A DNA stretch of 64,000 nt from Saprospiraceae bacterium UBA2329 (GCA_002344975.1 DDUV01000062.1:62001-126000), one strand, 5' to 3'; counted from the stretch's first letter, positions 33,214 to 42,162 are shown. Notes: a model not told the origin generated them from the sequence alone. Numbers and translations: made by a program.

Positions 33214-34251
33214 TCAGAGGTCATTAAAGGGGCTTTTTATTTTCTGGATATGCCGGGTACTCACATGCGTGTAGATTTCCGTCGTCTTTGAGCTTTTGTG
33301 TCCCAGCAATTCCTGAATGTAGCGAATGTCTGTGCCGCTTTCGTGCAAGTGGGTGGCATAGCTGTGCCGAAGCCAGTGTAGGCTCACGGGCTTTTTGATA
33401 GAAGTTTTTGCAAGAGCTTGCTTTAGTACGCTTGCCAGGCTCCTTTCGTCATACGGGGTATCTGGCTTTTGCCCCTCGAACAGCCATGTTTTGGGTCGGT
33501 ATGCCAAATAGTATTCCCGTAGCAGGGCTAAAATTTTCTCTGACAGGGGGGCTATCCTGTCTTTTTTTCCTTTGCTTTGCCGTATGATGACAATTCCCCT
33601 TTTAGCGTCAATGTCGGTAGGTTTGAGGTTAAGAAGCTCGCTTCTTCGCAGGCCACAACTGTAAATCAAAGATAGCATGGCCCTGTGTTTGATATTGACC
33701 GGGGCACAGAGTATCATCTTTATTTCCTCCTTGCTCAATACATTGGGAAGCGTTTTCTCTCGCTTGGGGCGGTGAACCAAGTCGGGGTTCAGGCTACAGT
33801 TTTTCTGTGTACGGAAAAATAATTTAATCGCGTTCACGACTTGGTTCTGATAAGACGATGACAGCTCGTTTTTTAGAATGTACTCGTTGTTGTAGCGTAT
33901 CACGTCGCTTTCCTGAATCTGTTCGACGGGCTTGCCTGTACAAAACAACAAGAACGATTTGAGGGCATCGGTATATACTTTTACCGTGTTTTCGCTGTAA
34001 CGCCGTGAGCGGAGCCACTCCTCAAAAACTTTTATCCTTTCCTTATGAGCTTCGTCAAAGATGATTGTTTGTGGCATACCGAAGCGCTCCCTATAAGCCG
34101 GTGTGTCGGGCAAATGCCAAACGCGGGTTGATGAACTCCATTTTGCCCCTTCTAACTTTTTGAACCGGGCGATGAGGTCGGGTTTTTTCTCGAATTCTAC
34201 GGCAATGCGCGATTCCTTTCCAAGTTTGATGATGTAAGATTTCCAGTTCAT
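33214..34251 (-). CDS. tyrosine recombinase, candidate non-canonical integron integrase
   Basis: 345 residues from the start at 34251; the frame is open to 34353 but lacks conserved sequence there. An extra N-terminal domain (about 1-75, WSSSTRVWHLPDTPAYRERF) precedes a SAM-like core-binding domain (FEEWLRSRRYSENTVKVYTD). The catalytic domain carries Arg in SCGLRRSELLNL, Lys in SKGKKDRIAPL, HxxR in LHWLRHSYATHL, His in LLGHKSSKTTEIY and the Tyr in IYTHVS. The C-terminus KIKSPFNDL resembles the RSPLD tail of IntI proteins. Only about 58 residues separate KKDR from the HxxR motif, so the extra IntI segment is missing. It is co-directional with the cassettes, as in reverse-type integrons. Confidence 0.85.
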   Translation of the reverse strand: MNWKSYIIKLGKESRIAVEFEKKPDLIARFKKLEGAKWSSSTRVWHLPDTPAYRERFGMPQTIIFDEAHKERIKVFEEWLRSRRYSENTVKVYTDALKSFLLFCTGKPVEQIQESDVIRYNNEYILKNELSSSYQNQVVNAIKLFFRTQKNCSLNPDLVHRPKREKTLPNVLSKEEIKMILCAPVNIKHRAMLSLIYSCGLRRSELLNLKPTDIDAKRGIVIIRQSKGKKDRIAPLSEKILALLREYYLAYRPKTWLFEGQKPDTPYDERSLASVLKQALAKTSIKKPVSLHWLRHSYATHLHESGTDIRYIQELLGHKSSKTTEIYTHVSTRHIQKIKSPFNDL

Positions 34252-34545
34252 GCTTGTTTTTATATCGGATACAATCAAAAGCAGATACAGTAGCCGTAAA
34301 GAGGGGAAGCCTTCGCGTTGACACCAATATACCGGGTATTCGTTGTCGGACAATCAGGCTACCGACAGGTTCATTCGGCGGCTATTTTACGGCAAAGGTG
34401 GGGCCAAGTCTTTGTCTTATCCGTTGAATAAACGTTTAATGCCGTTTGCAGCCGTTTGTAATCGGATATATACGCCATTCGGACGGGGCTTTTCCGGCGC
34501 CTCAACCCGGCGGTACTGCCCTGCGCGCCAGGGACAGAAGTGGAA

Positions 34546-34668
34546 ATGGCCGCCGGAACAGTCATTGCCTGCCCGGCGGCCATTGAAACGGATGGCCCGC
34601 CACGCCCGCCTGTAAGCTACCCTCCTTTGGAGGGGCTGGGGGAGGTTGGGGAGTGGCGTGGGGCGCCC
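34546..34668. repeat. compound intergenic repeat, copy 2
   Basis: A hairpin ATGGCCGCCGG / CCGGCGGCCAT (34546-34556, 34573-34583) is followed by GGATGGCCCGCCACGCCCGC ... CCTTTGGAGG ... GTGGCGTGGGGCGCCC to 34668. The order and orientation are the same as in copy 1 at 22715-22857. The remaining gap 34252-34545 holds only the upstream region of the recombinase; no further gene or clear promoter was seen. Confidence 0.8.
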
Positions 34669-34680
34669 TGAAAAAAACTC

Positions 34681-35547
34681 CTACCTCCTCACTATCGTCG
34701 TCACGCGGTCGTAGTTCAGGCCGGTGAAAATGCCGATGGCATTGGCCGTGCCCCGCACATTGGACTGAATGGGGCTGGGCTGCCCGAAGGGGTTGCCGTT
34801 GGAGAAGAAGGCCGTTTGCACGCTGTCGAAGTAGTCGTTGTAGGCGCGGCTGATGTGGAAGAGCGTGTTGATGATGGTGTCGCCTTCGGCGAACTCGTAG
34901 TTGGTGCCGAACACAAAGCGGGCGGTTTCGGAGAAGCTGTCATCCACCGTGAAATCCTGCAAGGGGATGGAGTCCAGCGTGCTTTTGTGCAACATGCGGC
35001 GGTAGTAGTTGGTTTGGCTGCGGTCGTCGGTGAAGTAGGTGAGCACGCGGGCCAGCGTGTCGTTGGGGGCAAACTGCACCACCACGCTGTCTATGGGTAC
35101 GCGGGGCAGCAGGCGGGTAGTAGCCGTGATGGTTTTGCCCGTTTTGGTGACGACGCTCAGTTCGAAGTCGTGCTCGTAGTCTTCGGGCACGGGCACGGCG
35201 GAAAAGTAGTTGTAGAGCTTGCCGGTGAAGGGGTTGAACGAGAGCCGGTTTTGGAGCGGGTATTCCTGCCCGTTGTGGCGAATGACGACGGTGGCGCTGT
35301 CTTCGAGGATGTTTTGGAGGAAGCGGTCGTCGAGGGTGGGAAAGTCCTCGAAATACGGCGCGGTTTTGGTCATCAGCAGGAAGAAGGGCTTGCCGGCTTC
35401 GAGGTAGCACTCTACCGAGGGGCGCGCATTGTACTCCGGCAGTTCTATGGTGATTTCTTTTTCCAGATTGCAGGCGCTGAGGGCAAGGGCCAAAGGCGCG
35501 AGCCAGGCCATGAAACGGGCAGCGATGGAGATATGTGTGCGGTTCAT
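34681..35547 (-). CDS. DUF4249 family lipoprotein
   Basis: 288 residues. The signal ends in LALSACNLEK (lipobox Cys near residue 26), so it is a lipoprotein. The body matches the Bacteroidota DUF4249 pattern: ITIELPEYNARPSVECYLEAG, then SATVVIRHNGQEYPL and a C-terminal RGTANAIGIFTGL. It overlaps the upstream TonB receptor stop by one base (TGATG), so the two are translationally coupled. DUF4249 proteins regularly accompany this receptor class and probably form an outer-membrane partner, analogous to SusD but unrelated in sequence (inference). Confidence 0.88.
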   Translation of the reverse strand: MNRTHISIAARFMAWLAPLALALSACNLEKEITIELPEYNARPSVECYLEAGKPFFLLMTKTAPYFEDFPTLDDRFLQNILEDSATVVIRHNGQEYPLQNRLSFNPFTGKLYNYFSAVPVPEDYEHDFELSVVTKTGKTITATTRLLPRVPIDSVVVQFAPNDTLARVLTYFTDDRSQTNYYRRMLHKSTLDSIPLQDFTVDDSFSETARFVFGTNYEFAEGDTIINTLFHISRAYNDYFDSVQTAFFSNGNPFGQPSPIQSNVRGTANAIGIFTGLNYDRVTTIVRR

Positions 35548-37895
35548 CAGAATTTGAAATTGTAGGTGATGGAAGGAAGGATGGGAAAGAGGGAAACCTG
35601 CTTGGCGGCTATGCGCTTGGGCACCTCGAAGGTATTGCCGAAGGCGTCGGTGACGGTGTTGAACTCCGGCTCTAAATAAATGAAGAAGGTATTGCGGCGG
35701 TCGTAGGCATTGATGATGTTGAAGGTGAGGTCACTCTCGCCGCGGCGGGGGTAAAACTTGAGCACCATGCCCAGATCGAGGCGGTGGAAAGCGGGCAGCC
35801 GGAAGGTGTTGCGGTCTAAGTAGTCGGGCACCACGGCCTGAAAACTGCCGCCCTCCACATCCTGGAAAGTGAAGCGCCCGGAGGGCATCCAGCGGAGGTC
35901 GCCGGAGCCATACACCCAGGTGGCCGTGAAAGAAATTTTGCGGCTCAGCTCATAAAATGCGACGATGGACACGTCGTGCCGGCGGTCGTAAATGGGCCTG
36001 AAGGGCGTTTGCTGCGCGAAGGGCCGGTCGGGGCTGAGGGTTTTGAAATCGCTGCGGCGGGCAAAGGCGAGGGTGTAGCCGATCCAGCCTTTTAGCTTGC
36101 CGGTTTCCTTTTCGATGCTGAATTCGAGGCCGTTGGAGCGGCCGCGCCCGATGGCAAATTCGTCTTCGAGGTTGTTGTTGGCAAAGAGCCGGGCGCCGTC
36201 CACAAATTCCAGTTGGTTGTGGAGGTACTTATGGTAGCCTTCGAGGGTGATAAGGTACTGATTGCCCAGCAAATACGACAATCCTACGGCCACCTGATCG
36301 GAGCGCTGCGGCGGCACGCGGTCGGTAGAGGGGTACCAGATGTCGGTGGGCAGCGATACGCCGGCGTTGGCCACGAGGTGCAGGTACTGAAACATGCGCG
36401 CATAGCTGGCTTTGGCGGTGAGGCGCTCGGAGAGGGTGTGGCGCAGGGCCACGCGCGGCTCTGCATTGGCATAGAAGCGGTCGCCATTGGTGAATCCGCT
36501 CAGGCGCAGGCCGGAGTTGAGCTTGGTTTTTTCGCTCAGGTCCAGTTCGTCGGCCACATACAGGGCGCCTTCCAGCCCGTTGAAATCCTGACCGGAAGAG
36601 AAGGCGATGGAGCCGTCGCGATTGCCGGCTTTGAGGCGGCCCACCTGGAAATAATGGTGGGTGAGGGCGGCGCCGAAACGGAGGGTGTGGCGGGGATTGA
36701 CGGCGTAGAAGAAGTCGGTTTTGAGGGCGGCGTCGCGGATGCTGCTGCCGAGGTCGAAGCTGAATCCGGTGAGTTTGTTGCTGATGTTGTAGCGGTAGTC
36801 GGAGAAGGTGAAGGTGGTATTGGCAAAGAGGCGGGGATTGAAGACGTGGTTCCAGCGGGCGGTGCCGGTGGCGTTGCCCCAGTTGAAATTGAAATTGAAA
36901 AAGTCGCCGTCGAAGCCAAACACGTCCCTGCCGAAATAGCCGCTGAGGTAGAGGTGGTCGCGTTCGCCGAGGTCGTAATTGATTTTGGTGTTGAGGTCGT
37001 AAAAATAGTAGTCGGGAATGGGCGAATAGTTGGCGTTGTCTTTGTTGGCCGAGTTGACGCCCCGCGTGATGAGGTCGAAATAAGTGCGCCGCCCGGAAAT
37101 CATAAAGGAGGCCTTGTCTTTCTCTATCGGCCCTTCCACCGTCAGGCGCGATGCGATGAGGCCGATGCCGCCGGTAGCCGCCCATTTTTTGGAGTTGCCC
37201 TCTTTCAGTTTCACGTCTATCACAGAGGAGAGCCTGCCGCCGTACTGCGCCGGAAAGCCGCCTTTGTAGAGCTTGAGGTCTTTGACGGCGTCGGTGTTGA
37301 AGGTGCTGAAAAAGCCAAACAGGTGGTTGGCGTTATACACCACCGCCTCGTCCAACAGGATCAGGTTTTGGTCGGCGCCGCCCCCGCGCACAAACAGGCC
37401 GGTGGTGCCCTCCGAGCCGGAAGGGATACCGGGTTTCAGTTGCAGCGCCTTCAAAATATCGCTTTCGCCCAGCAGCACGGGCAGCAGTTTCACGTCGGCG
37501 GCTTTGATTTCCTCCACGCTCATTTCCACCGAGCGGGCTTTCTCGCGGAAGGAATTGGCCTTCACCACCACCTCCTCCATTTGTATGCCGGAACTGAGTT
37601 CTACGTTGATAATCAGCGGCTTTTGCAGCGATACGCTCCGCAGCTCGGTCTGGTAGCCCACATAACTGAACTCCAGCAGCACCGAGTCGGCGGCAGGCAG
37701 GGTCAGCGAGTAAAAGCCGTATTCGTTGGTGGTGGCGCCGGTGCCTTGGCCTCTCACGGTCACGGTAGCGCCTATGAGGGTTTCGCCGTTGCCGGCATCT
37801 TTGATTTCGCCGCTGATGGTGTAGCGTTGTTGCGCCATGAGCGCGCCGGAGGCCAGCAACAGGGGCAGCAGAATAAGTCGGGTAAGAAATTGCAT
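35547..37895 (-). CDS. TonB-dependent receptor
   Basis: 782 residues. A signal peptide (LLPLLLASGALMAQ) is followed by a carboxypeptidase-regulatory-like domain (TISGEIKDAGNGETLIGATV) at about 24-105 and a plug (about 120-230) with LLGESDILKALQLKPGIPSG, GLFVRGGGADQNLILLDEA and VYNANHLFGFFSTFN. A beta-barrel follows, ending LPSITYNFKF. The plug phrasing is typical of the receptors paired with DUF4249. The ligand is unknown. It is probably the first gene of a two-gene operon; the 280-bp upstream spacer shows no clear promoter motif. Confidence 0.93.
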   Translation of the reverse strand: MQFLTRLILLPLLLASGALMAQQRYTISGEIKDAGNGETLIGATVTVRGQGTGATTNEYGFYSLTLPAADSVLLEFSYVGYQTELRSVSLQKPLIINVELSSGIQMEEVVVKANSFREKARSVEMSVEEIKAADVKLLPVLLGESDILKALQLKPGIPSGSEGTTGLFVRGGGADQNLILLDEAVVYNANHLFGFFSTFNTDAVKDLKLYKGGFPAQYGGRLSSVIDVKLKEGNSKKWAATGGIGLIASRLTVEGPIEKDKASFMISGRRTYFDLITRGVNSANKDNANYSPIPDYYFYDLNTKINYDLGERDHLYLSGYFGRDVFGFDGDFFNFNFNWGNATGTARWNHVFNPRLFANTTFTFSDYRYNISNKLTGFSFDLGSSIRDAALKTDFFYAVNPRHTLRFGAALTHHYFQVGRLKAGNRDGSIAFSSGQDFNGLEGALYVADELDLSEKTKLNSGLRLSGFTNGDRFYANAEPRVALRHTLSERLTAKASYARMFQYLHLVANAGVSLPTDIWYPSTDRVPPQRSDQVAVGLSYLLGNQYLITLEGYHKYLHNQLEFVDGARLFANNNLEDEFAIGRGRSNGLEFSIEKETGKLKGWIGYTLAFARRSDFKTLSPDRPFAQQTPFRPIYDRRHDVSIVAFYELSRKISFTATWVYGSGDLRWMPSGRFTFQDVEGGSFQAVVPDYLDRNTFRLPAFHRLDLGMVLKFYPRRGESDLTFNIINAYDRRNTFFIYLEPEFNTVTDAFGNTFEVPKRIAAKQVSLFPILPSITYNFKF

Positions 37896-38175
37896 GTTTT
37901 TTTGTCGGTTGATTGTCGCAGCATGAAACGCGGGAAAGCGGATGCTGTTTTCAGCCGGGCTTTAAATTTCTACCAACCGTCGGAATGTTTCAACGAAATG
38001 GAGGCGGAATTGAAATGGGGCGTGCCGGCACACTACCACCCTCACGGTGTGCCGTCGGGTGCCTCAGTCGCTCCTCCTATCGTCGTCACTACCTTCGGCC
38101 CCCTCACGCGATCTGACAAATACAGCGTCAACCCAAAACAGGCTAATGCTGTTAAATTCATTCAAAGTACAGCTT

Positions 38176-38391
38176 ATGCAACCCGTTCCGCTCAACGAAG
38201 CTCAACTCACACTCATTCGCCTCTTTAGTAGAAAGATGGAGCAAGAAGAATTTCAGGCACTACAGAAAATATTGCTGTCTTTTTATGATGATGCTCTCCA
38301 AAAAGAGCTTGATCGTGTGATCGCCCAAAAGAATATTCAACCCGAAGACTTTGAAACGAGACTTGAACTCCAACAACGCACATTACCGTGA
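38176..38391 (+). CDS. putative antitoxin of a PIN toxin pair
   Basis: 71 residues from the ATG at 38176 (MQPVPLNEAQLTLIRLFSRK); the upstream in-frame extension is not protein-like. Helical and acidic at the end (QKNIQPEDFETRLELQQRT), similar in size and layout to small antitoxins encoded before PIN toxins in Bacteroidota. It overlaps the toxin start by 4 bp (GTGA). Assignment rests mainly on the context. Confidence 0.7.
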   Translation: MQPVPLNEAQLTLIRLFSRKMEQEEFQALQKILLSFYDDALQKELDRVIAQKNIQPEDFETRLELQQRTLP

Positions 38392-38795
38392 ATGTAGTGA
38401 TTGACACCAACTGCCTCATTGTTTCAATTCCTCGCAAAAACCCCGAGTATTGGCTGTACGAGGCATTTGTCGCTCAAAAATTTCAATGGGTAATCAGCAA
38501 TGAAATACTTCATGAATATGAAGAACAACTTGCACAATTCTACTCCCCTCTAACCGCCGACATTGTTTTGAAAATACTAACAACTGCGCCCAACGTTGTA
38601 TTTCAGGAGCCTTTCTTTAGATGGAATTTGATCGAAGCGGATCCCGAAGACAACAAGTTTGCAGATCTTGCAATCTCTGCCAATGTCCATTATTTGGTTA
38701 CACATGACAGGCATTTCAAGGTTTTAGAAACCATCCCATTTCCAACAGTTTCTGTATTGAAACTGCCTGAGTTTAAGATAGCTTTAAATTGGTAA
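38388..38795 (+). CDS. PIN-domain toxin
   Basis: 135 residues. The GTG start at 38388 overlaps the antitoxin stop. PIN nuclease acidic residues: Asp in VVIDTNCLIVSI, Glu in VISNEILHEYEEQL, and the Asp pair in EADPEDNKFADLAISANV, followed by YLVTHDRHF. This arrangement matches the 'putative toxin-antitoxin system toxin component, PIN family' group, which act as ribonucleases. It should cleave RNA unless bound by the upstream antitoxin. It may stabilise the local chromosome segment. Confidence 0.87.
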   Translation: MNVVIDTNCLIVSIPRKNPEYWLYEAFVAQKFQWVISNEILHEYEEQLAQFYSPLTADIVLKILTTAPNVVFQEPFFRWNLIEADPEDNKFADLAISANVHYLVTHDRHFKVLETIPFPTVSVLKLPEFKIALNW

Positions 38796-38906
38796 CCAAT
38801 CACTTTTTTGTTGTCTCACAGATGGCGATCTTACTGGAAACTCGTACCGAAAACATATCTCGCCATTCCTCAACTGGATGGTATCCCAATCGAATTTAAT
38901 CGCCCC

Positions 38907-40235
38907 CTACCCTCTCTTCTTCAACGCATCCGTCGGCGCCGGCACCCAATGGCCCAGCCCGCCGGCCCGCTCGTCGTCAAACGTTTCGGGCGCTTTTCCG
39001 GCAACCACAAAGTCTTTCCAGTTTTCATGGCGGCTGCCGTCGTCTTTGCGCACCATCGTGATGCAGTTTTCCACCGGACACACCAGGGAACAGAGGTTGC
39101 AGCCCACGCAGTTTTCTTCGATGATTTGAGGAATGCGGCTGCCATCTTCGGGGATCCGTATGGCCTGATGCGCGCCGTCTTCGCAGGCGGTGTAGCACAG
39201 CTGGCATTGGATGCACTTATCGGGGTTGATGCTCGCCTTCACATCGTAGTGCAGATTGAGGTCTTCCCAATGCAGCACATTGGGCAGCGCCTTGCCGATG
39301 AAGTCGTCCAAGCGCTGGAAACCCTTGTCGCGCATGTAGTTTTCCAATCCGGGAATCATCTCGCGGATGATGCCGAAGCCGTAGTGCATCACCGCCGTAC
39401 ACACCTGCACGTTGGAGGCGCCGAGCAGCAGATATTCCACCGCGTCGCGCCAGTTTTCGATGCCCCCGATGGCCGAAATGGGCAGCCGCACGCCGGGGTG
39501 CTGCGCGCAGTTTTTCACCATGTTCAGCGCTATGGGTTTCACCGCCGGGCCACAGTAGCCGCCGTTGGTGCTTTTGCCGTCCACCACAGGGTAAGACACA
39601 AAGTTGTCAATGTCCACGCCCACAAGGCTTTGAATGGTATTGATGAGCGAGATGGCATTGGCGCCGCCCTGCGCTGCGGCCTGCGCCGGCTCGGTGATGT
39701 CGCTGATGTTGGGCGTCAGTTTCACAATGACGGGCACGGTAGCCACCTCCATCACCCAGGAAGTGATGAGTTTCAGCACCTCCGGCTCCTGCCCTACTGC
39801 CGACCCCATACCGCGCTCGCACATGCCGTGCGGACAGCCGAAATTGAGTTCCAGCCCGTCGGCGCCGGCATTTTCAGCGTCCTTCACGATTTGATGCCAC
39901 TCTGCGCGCGATCCCACCATGAGCGAGGCCACGACGGCGTGGTGCGGAAAGTATTTTTTCACCTCCTCTATTTCGCGGAGGTTGTCGCGCAGGGGGCGGT
40001 CCGAGATGAGTTCTATGTTGTTGAAGCCCACCATTCGGTTGCTGCGGTAGTTGATGGCGCCGTAGCGGCTCGATACGTTGACCACCGGCACGCCGAGGGT
40101 TTTCCAGACAGCTCCCCCCCAGCCGGCATCGAAGGCTTTCATAATCTGATAGCCTGAATTGGTGGGCGGCGCGGAGGCCAGCCAAAACGGATTGGGGGAT
40201 TTGATCCCGGCGAGATTGGCAGAAAGATCAGGCAT
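38907..40235 (-). CDS. preA: NAD-dependent dihydropyrimidine dehydrogenase, subunit PreA
   Basis: 442 residues. The FMN TIM-barrel (about 1-330) includes NPFWLASAPPTNSGYQI, GLELNFGCPHGM and CPHGMCERGMGSA with the catalytic Cys loop. The C-terminal ferredoxin part has two 4Fe-4S motifs: CIQCQLCYTACEDG and CVGCNLCSLVCPVENC. With PreT it reduces uracil and thymine to the 5,6-dihydro forms (or the reverse), the first step of reductive pyrimidine degradation. It lies 12 bp after the DinB-like gene, in the run preT-dinB-preA. Cytoplasmic. Confidence 0.95.
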   Translation of the reverse strand: MPDLSANLAGIKSPNPFWLASAPPTNSGYQIMKAFDAGWGGAVWKTLGVPVVNVSSRYGAINYRSNRMVGFNNIELISDRPLRDNLREIEEVKKYFPHHAVVASLMVGSRAEWHQIVKDAENAGADGLELNFGCPHGMCERGMGSAVGQEPEVLKLITSWVMEVATVPVIVKLTPNISDITEPAQAAAQGGANAISLINTIQSLVGVDIDNFVSYPVVDGKSTNGGYCGPAVKPIALNMVKNCAQHPGVRLPISAIGGIENWRDAVEYLLLGASNVQVCTAVMHYGFGIIREMIPGLENYMRDKGFQRLDDFIGKALPNVLHWEDLNLHYDVKASINPDKCIQCQLCYTACEDGAHQAIRIPEDGSRIPQIIEENCVGCNLCSLVCPVENCITMVRKDDGSRHENWKDFVVAGKAPETFDDERAGGLGHWVPAPTDALKKRG

Positions 40236-40247
40236 TTTTCGATGGCT

Positions 40248-40772
40248 TTACAGGGTGGCTGAATGTGTTAAATAGCGCTCTGTCAGTATGTTGCGATGGT
40301 GTATCTCGTGGCCGGCAATGACGAAGCCCAACGCGGCCACCGATATTTCGTTGTTGTTGGCAATGCCCTTGCGATCCAACATTTCGGGCGAGAATCCTTC
40401 AAACAGGTCAATGGTAGATTGGCGCAGGCGCTTCATTTCTCCGATGATGTGAGACAGGCTCCTTCCCTCGGCGTTGGCTTCCGGCGCGTAGTCGTTTTCC
40501 TCCCAGCCGGCTAAGGGCGTTTGGTCCTTGCGTGCAAAACGGAGGGCGCGGTATGCGAAAATCCGCTCGGCATCTATGATGTGGCAAAGCAATTCGCGGA
40601 TGCTCCACTTCCCCTCGGCATAGCGATGGTCCTGTTGGGCTTCTGTGAGGGAGGCCAATACCTCCATCATGCGCTCGCCCGAAATGCGCAGCGCTTGCAG
40701 GATGTCGGTTTCTTCTACCAGCTTTACATAGTTTTTGTAAAAGCGCGGCACGTTTTCAAGGTGTACAAACAT
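40248..40772 (-). CDS. DinB/YfiT-like putative metalloenzyme
   Basis: 174 residues with a four-helix DinB fold and the three metal-ligand His positions visible: LLCHIIDAERIFAYRALR, and two in FVIAGHEIHHRNIL. The family includes thiol transferases that use low-molecular-weight thiols and many unknowns. The gene sits between preT (24 bp) and preA (12 bp) and shares their strand, so it is probably co-transcribed with pyrimidine catabolism. Its reaction there is unknown. Confidence 0.88.
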   Translation of the reverse strand: MFVHLENVPRFYKNYVKLVEETDILQALRISGERMMEVLASLTEAQQDHRYAEGKWSIRELLCHIIDAERIFAYRALRFARKDQTPLAGWEENDYAPEANAEGRSLSHIIGEMKRLRQSTIDLFEGFSPEMLDRKGIANNNEISVAALGFVIAGHEIHHRNILTERYLTHSATL

Positions 40773-40796
40773 GTCGTTTTATTTTGTAATTGTCAC

Positions 40797-42122
40797 TTAT
40801 CCATTCAACCGCCCCAGGATTCCCCTCGCGGCGGCCTTGCCATGCGCGGCAGCATTCACTACCTCTGCGCCGCCATTGACCGCATCGCCACCGGCAAAAT
40901 ACTTTGGGTGGGAGCTTTGGAAAGTCTCTGGATGTACGACAATGCGCCCCTGCCGGTCCGTCTCGATGCCGCCGATTTGGGCCACGAGGGCGCTTCGTTT
41001 TTCCTGTCCGGTGGCTAAGATGACCGCATCGCAGGCGAGATCGAACTCGGAACCATCAACCAACTGTAAGCGCCCTGCCTCCACGCGGGTTGCTGCCAGC
41101 CGGATGCCCTCCACTTGCCGATCTCCCAAAATGGCCACCGGCGCCACATTGAACAAACCCTTGACGCCCACCGACTTGGCCAATTCGTATTCAAACTCAT
41201 AAGCCTTCATTTCCGGCTTGGGGCGGCGGTAGGCCAGCGTGACCTCCTCTGCGCCCAATCGCGCCGATTCGGAGGCGGCATCCATCGCGGTATTGCCCCC
41301 GCCGATGACCACCACCTTGCGCCCCACGCGAACGCTCATCGGGTCGAGCTTGATTTGCTCAATGTATTCGGTAGCGCCGCTCACATGTTCGAGGTCTTCG
41401 CCTCGCAGCCCGGCAGCCTGCGTAGCGCCCAGCCCTATGCCCAGAAAGATGGCATCGTACTGTTGTTCGAGCGCCTGCCACTGCTCGCGGCTTTCGATGT
41501 TGTGGTTGTAATGAATGTTGAACCCGAACTGACTTTGCAGCCAGGCCACCTCGTTGAGGGCGTCCTCATTGGCTATTTTGTAGGGAGCACATCCGTGCAA
41601 TACCAAACCGGAGGGCTGCTCTTTGGCTTCAAAAACCTCTACTTCGCAGCCGGCCAATCGCAGCTCGCAGGCACAGGCAATGCCCGCAGGTCCCGCGCCT
41701 ATGACGGCCACTTTTTTGCCGTTGGCCGGAGCCGGACTGAACAGTCTTTTTTGCTCGTTCACCACTTGGGAGGTGGCGTAGCTTTGCAGGCGGCCTATTT
41801 CTATGGGCTTCACATGCTGGTGGTTATACACGCAGGCGCCTTCGCAAAGTACCTCAGTGGGGCACACTTTGCCGCAGATATTGCCAAAGTAATTGGAATC
41901 GTAAATCGTTCGGGCTGCCCCCTCTGCGTTGTGCGTGTGTATCTGCCTGATGAACAGCGGGATGTCTATGCCGGTGGGACAGGCTTTGACGCAGGGCGCA
42001 TCGTAGCAAAACAGGCAGCGCGCACTTTCGTAATGCGCCATTGTGGCGTTCATGTACGGCTTGATCTGAGCGAAACGCTGATCCAAGTCTTGCGCGGTGG
42101 CGGGTGTTGGGTATTCCGGCAT
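40797..42122 (-). CDS. preT: dihydropyrimidine dehydrogenase subunit PreT (NAD(P)H oxidoreductase)
   Basis: 441 residues from MPEYPTPATAQ at 42122; an in-frame start at 42134 is possible. N-terminal Fe-S cysteines: CLFCYDAPCVKACPTG and CGKVCPTEVLCEGACVY. An FAD Rossmann motif (VIGAGPAGIACACEL) and an NAD(P) motif (VVVIGGGNTAMDAASESA) follow, and then VILATGQEKRS. It feeds electrons from NAD(P)H to PreA. It is the first gene of the preT-dinB-preA run, with a TACCTTTG element 41 nt upstream. Confidence 0.94.
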   Translation of the reverse strand: MPEYPTPATAQDLDQRFAQIKPYMNATMAHYESARCLFCYDAPCVKACPTGIDIPLFIRQIHTHNAEGAARTIYDSNYFGNICGKVCPTEVLCEGACVYNHQHVKPIEIGRLQSYATSQVVNEQKRLFSPAPANGKKVAVIGAGPAGIACACELRLAGCEVEVFEAKEQPSGLVLHGCAPYKIANEDALNEVAWLQSQFGFNIHYNHNIESREQWQALEQQYDAIFLGIGLGATQAAGLRGEDLEHVSGATEYIEQIKLDPMSVRVGRKVVVIGGGNTAMDAASESARLGAEEVTLAYRRPKPEMKAYEFEYELAKSVGVKGLFNVAPVAILGDRQVEGIRLAATRVEAGRLQLVDGSEFDLACDAVILATGQEKRSALVAQIGGIETDRQGRIVVHPETFQSSHPKYFAGGDAVNGGAEVVNAAAHGKAAARGILGRLNG

Positions 42123-42162
42123 GATCAAAAGCAATTAGGTGATGAAGAAGATCACATCGTGA

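Larger units (their letters stand above)
24497..34251 (-). mobile_element. integron-like gene cassette array with tyrosine recombinase
   Basis: All components point the same way on the minus strand: recombinase (34251-33214), terminator, attI-like GTT (33117), cassette 1 (33116-29465), attC1, cassette 2 (29464-28425), attC2 interrupted by a group II intron, cassette 3, and attC3. Each cassette begins TTA-CC/GC... and its own attC opens with the 14-15 nt complement of that start (12/14, 14/15 and 13/15 matches). This is the hallmark of cassettes that recombined through a folded attC. The cargo is AT-rich compared with flanking genes. The recombinase lacks the IntI-specific insertion, so the array may instead be an attC cluster that is mobilised in trans. 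Confidence 0.82.

Noticed and set aside
33214..34251. Canonical IntI integrase
   Set aside because: The IntI-specific segment between the Lys and HxxR motifs is missing and an extra N-terminal domain is present, so I call it only a candidate non-canonical integrase.
36213..38228. 671-codon plus-strand open frame
   Set aside because: It lies opposite the TonB receptor gene, has a low-complexity composition rich in Val, Gly and Ala, and matches no family; it is a shadow of a GC-rich gene.
38796..38906. Possible gene fragment between the PIN toxin and preA
   Set aside because: Short open stretches without a start, ribosome-binding site or recognisable similarity.
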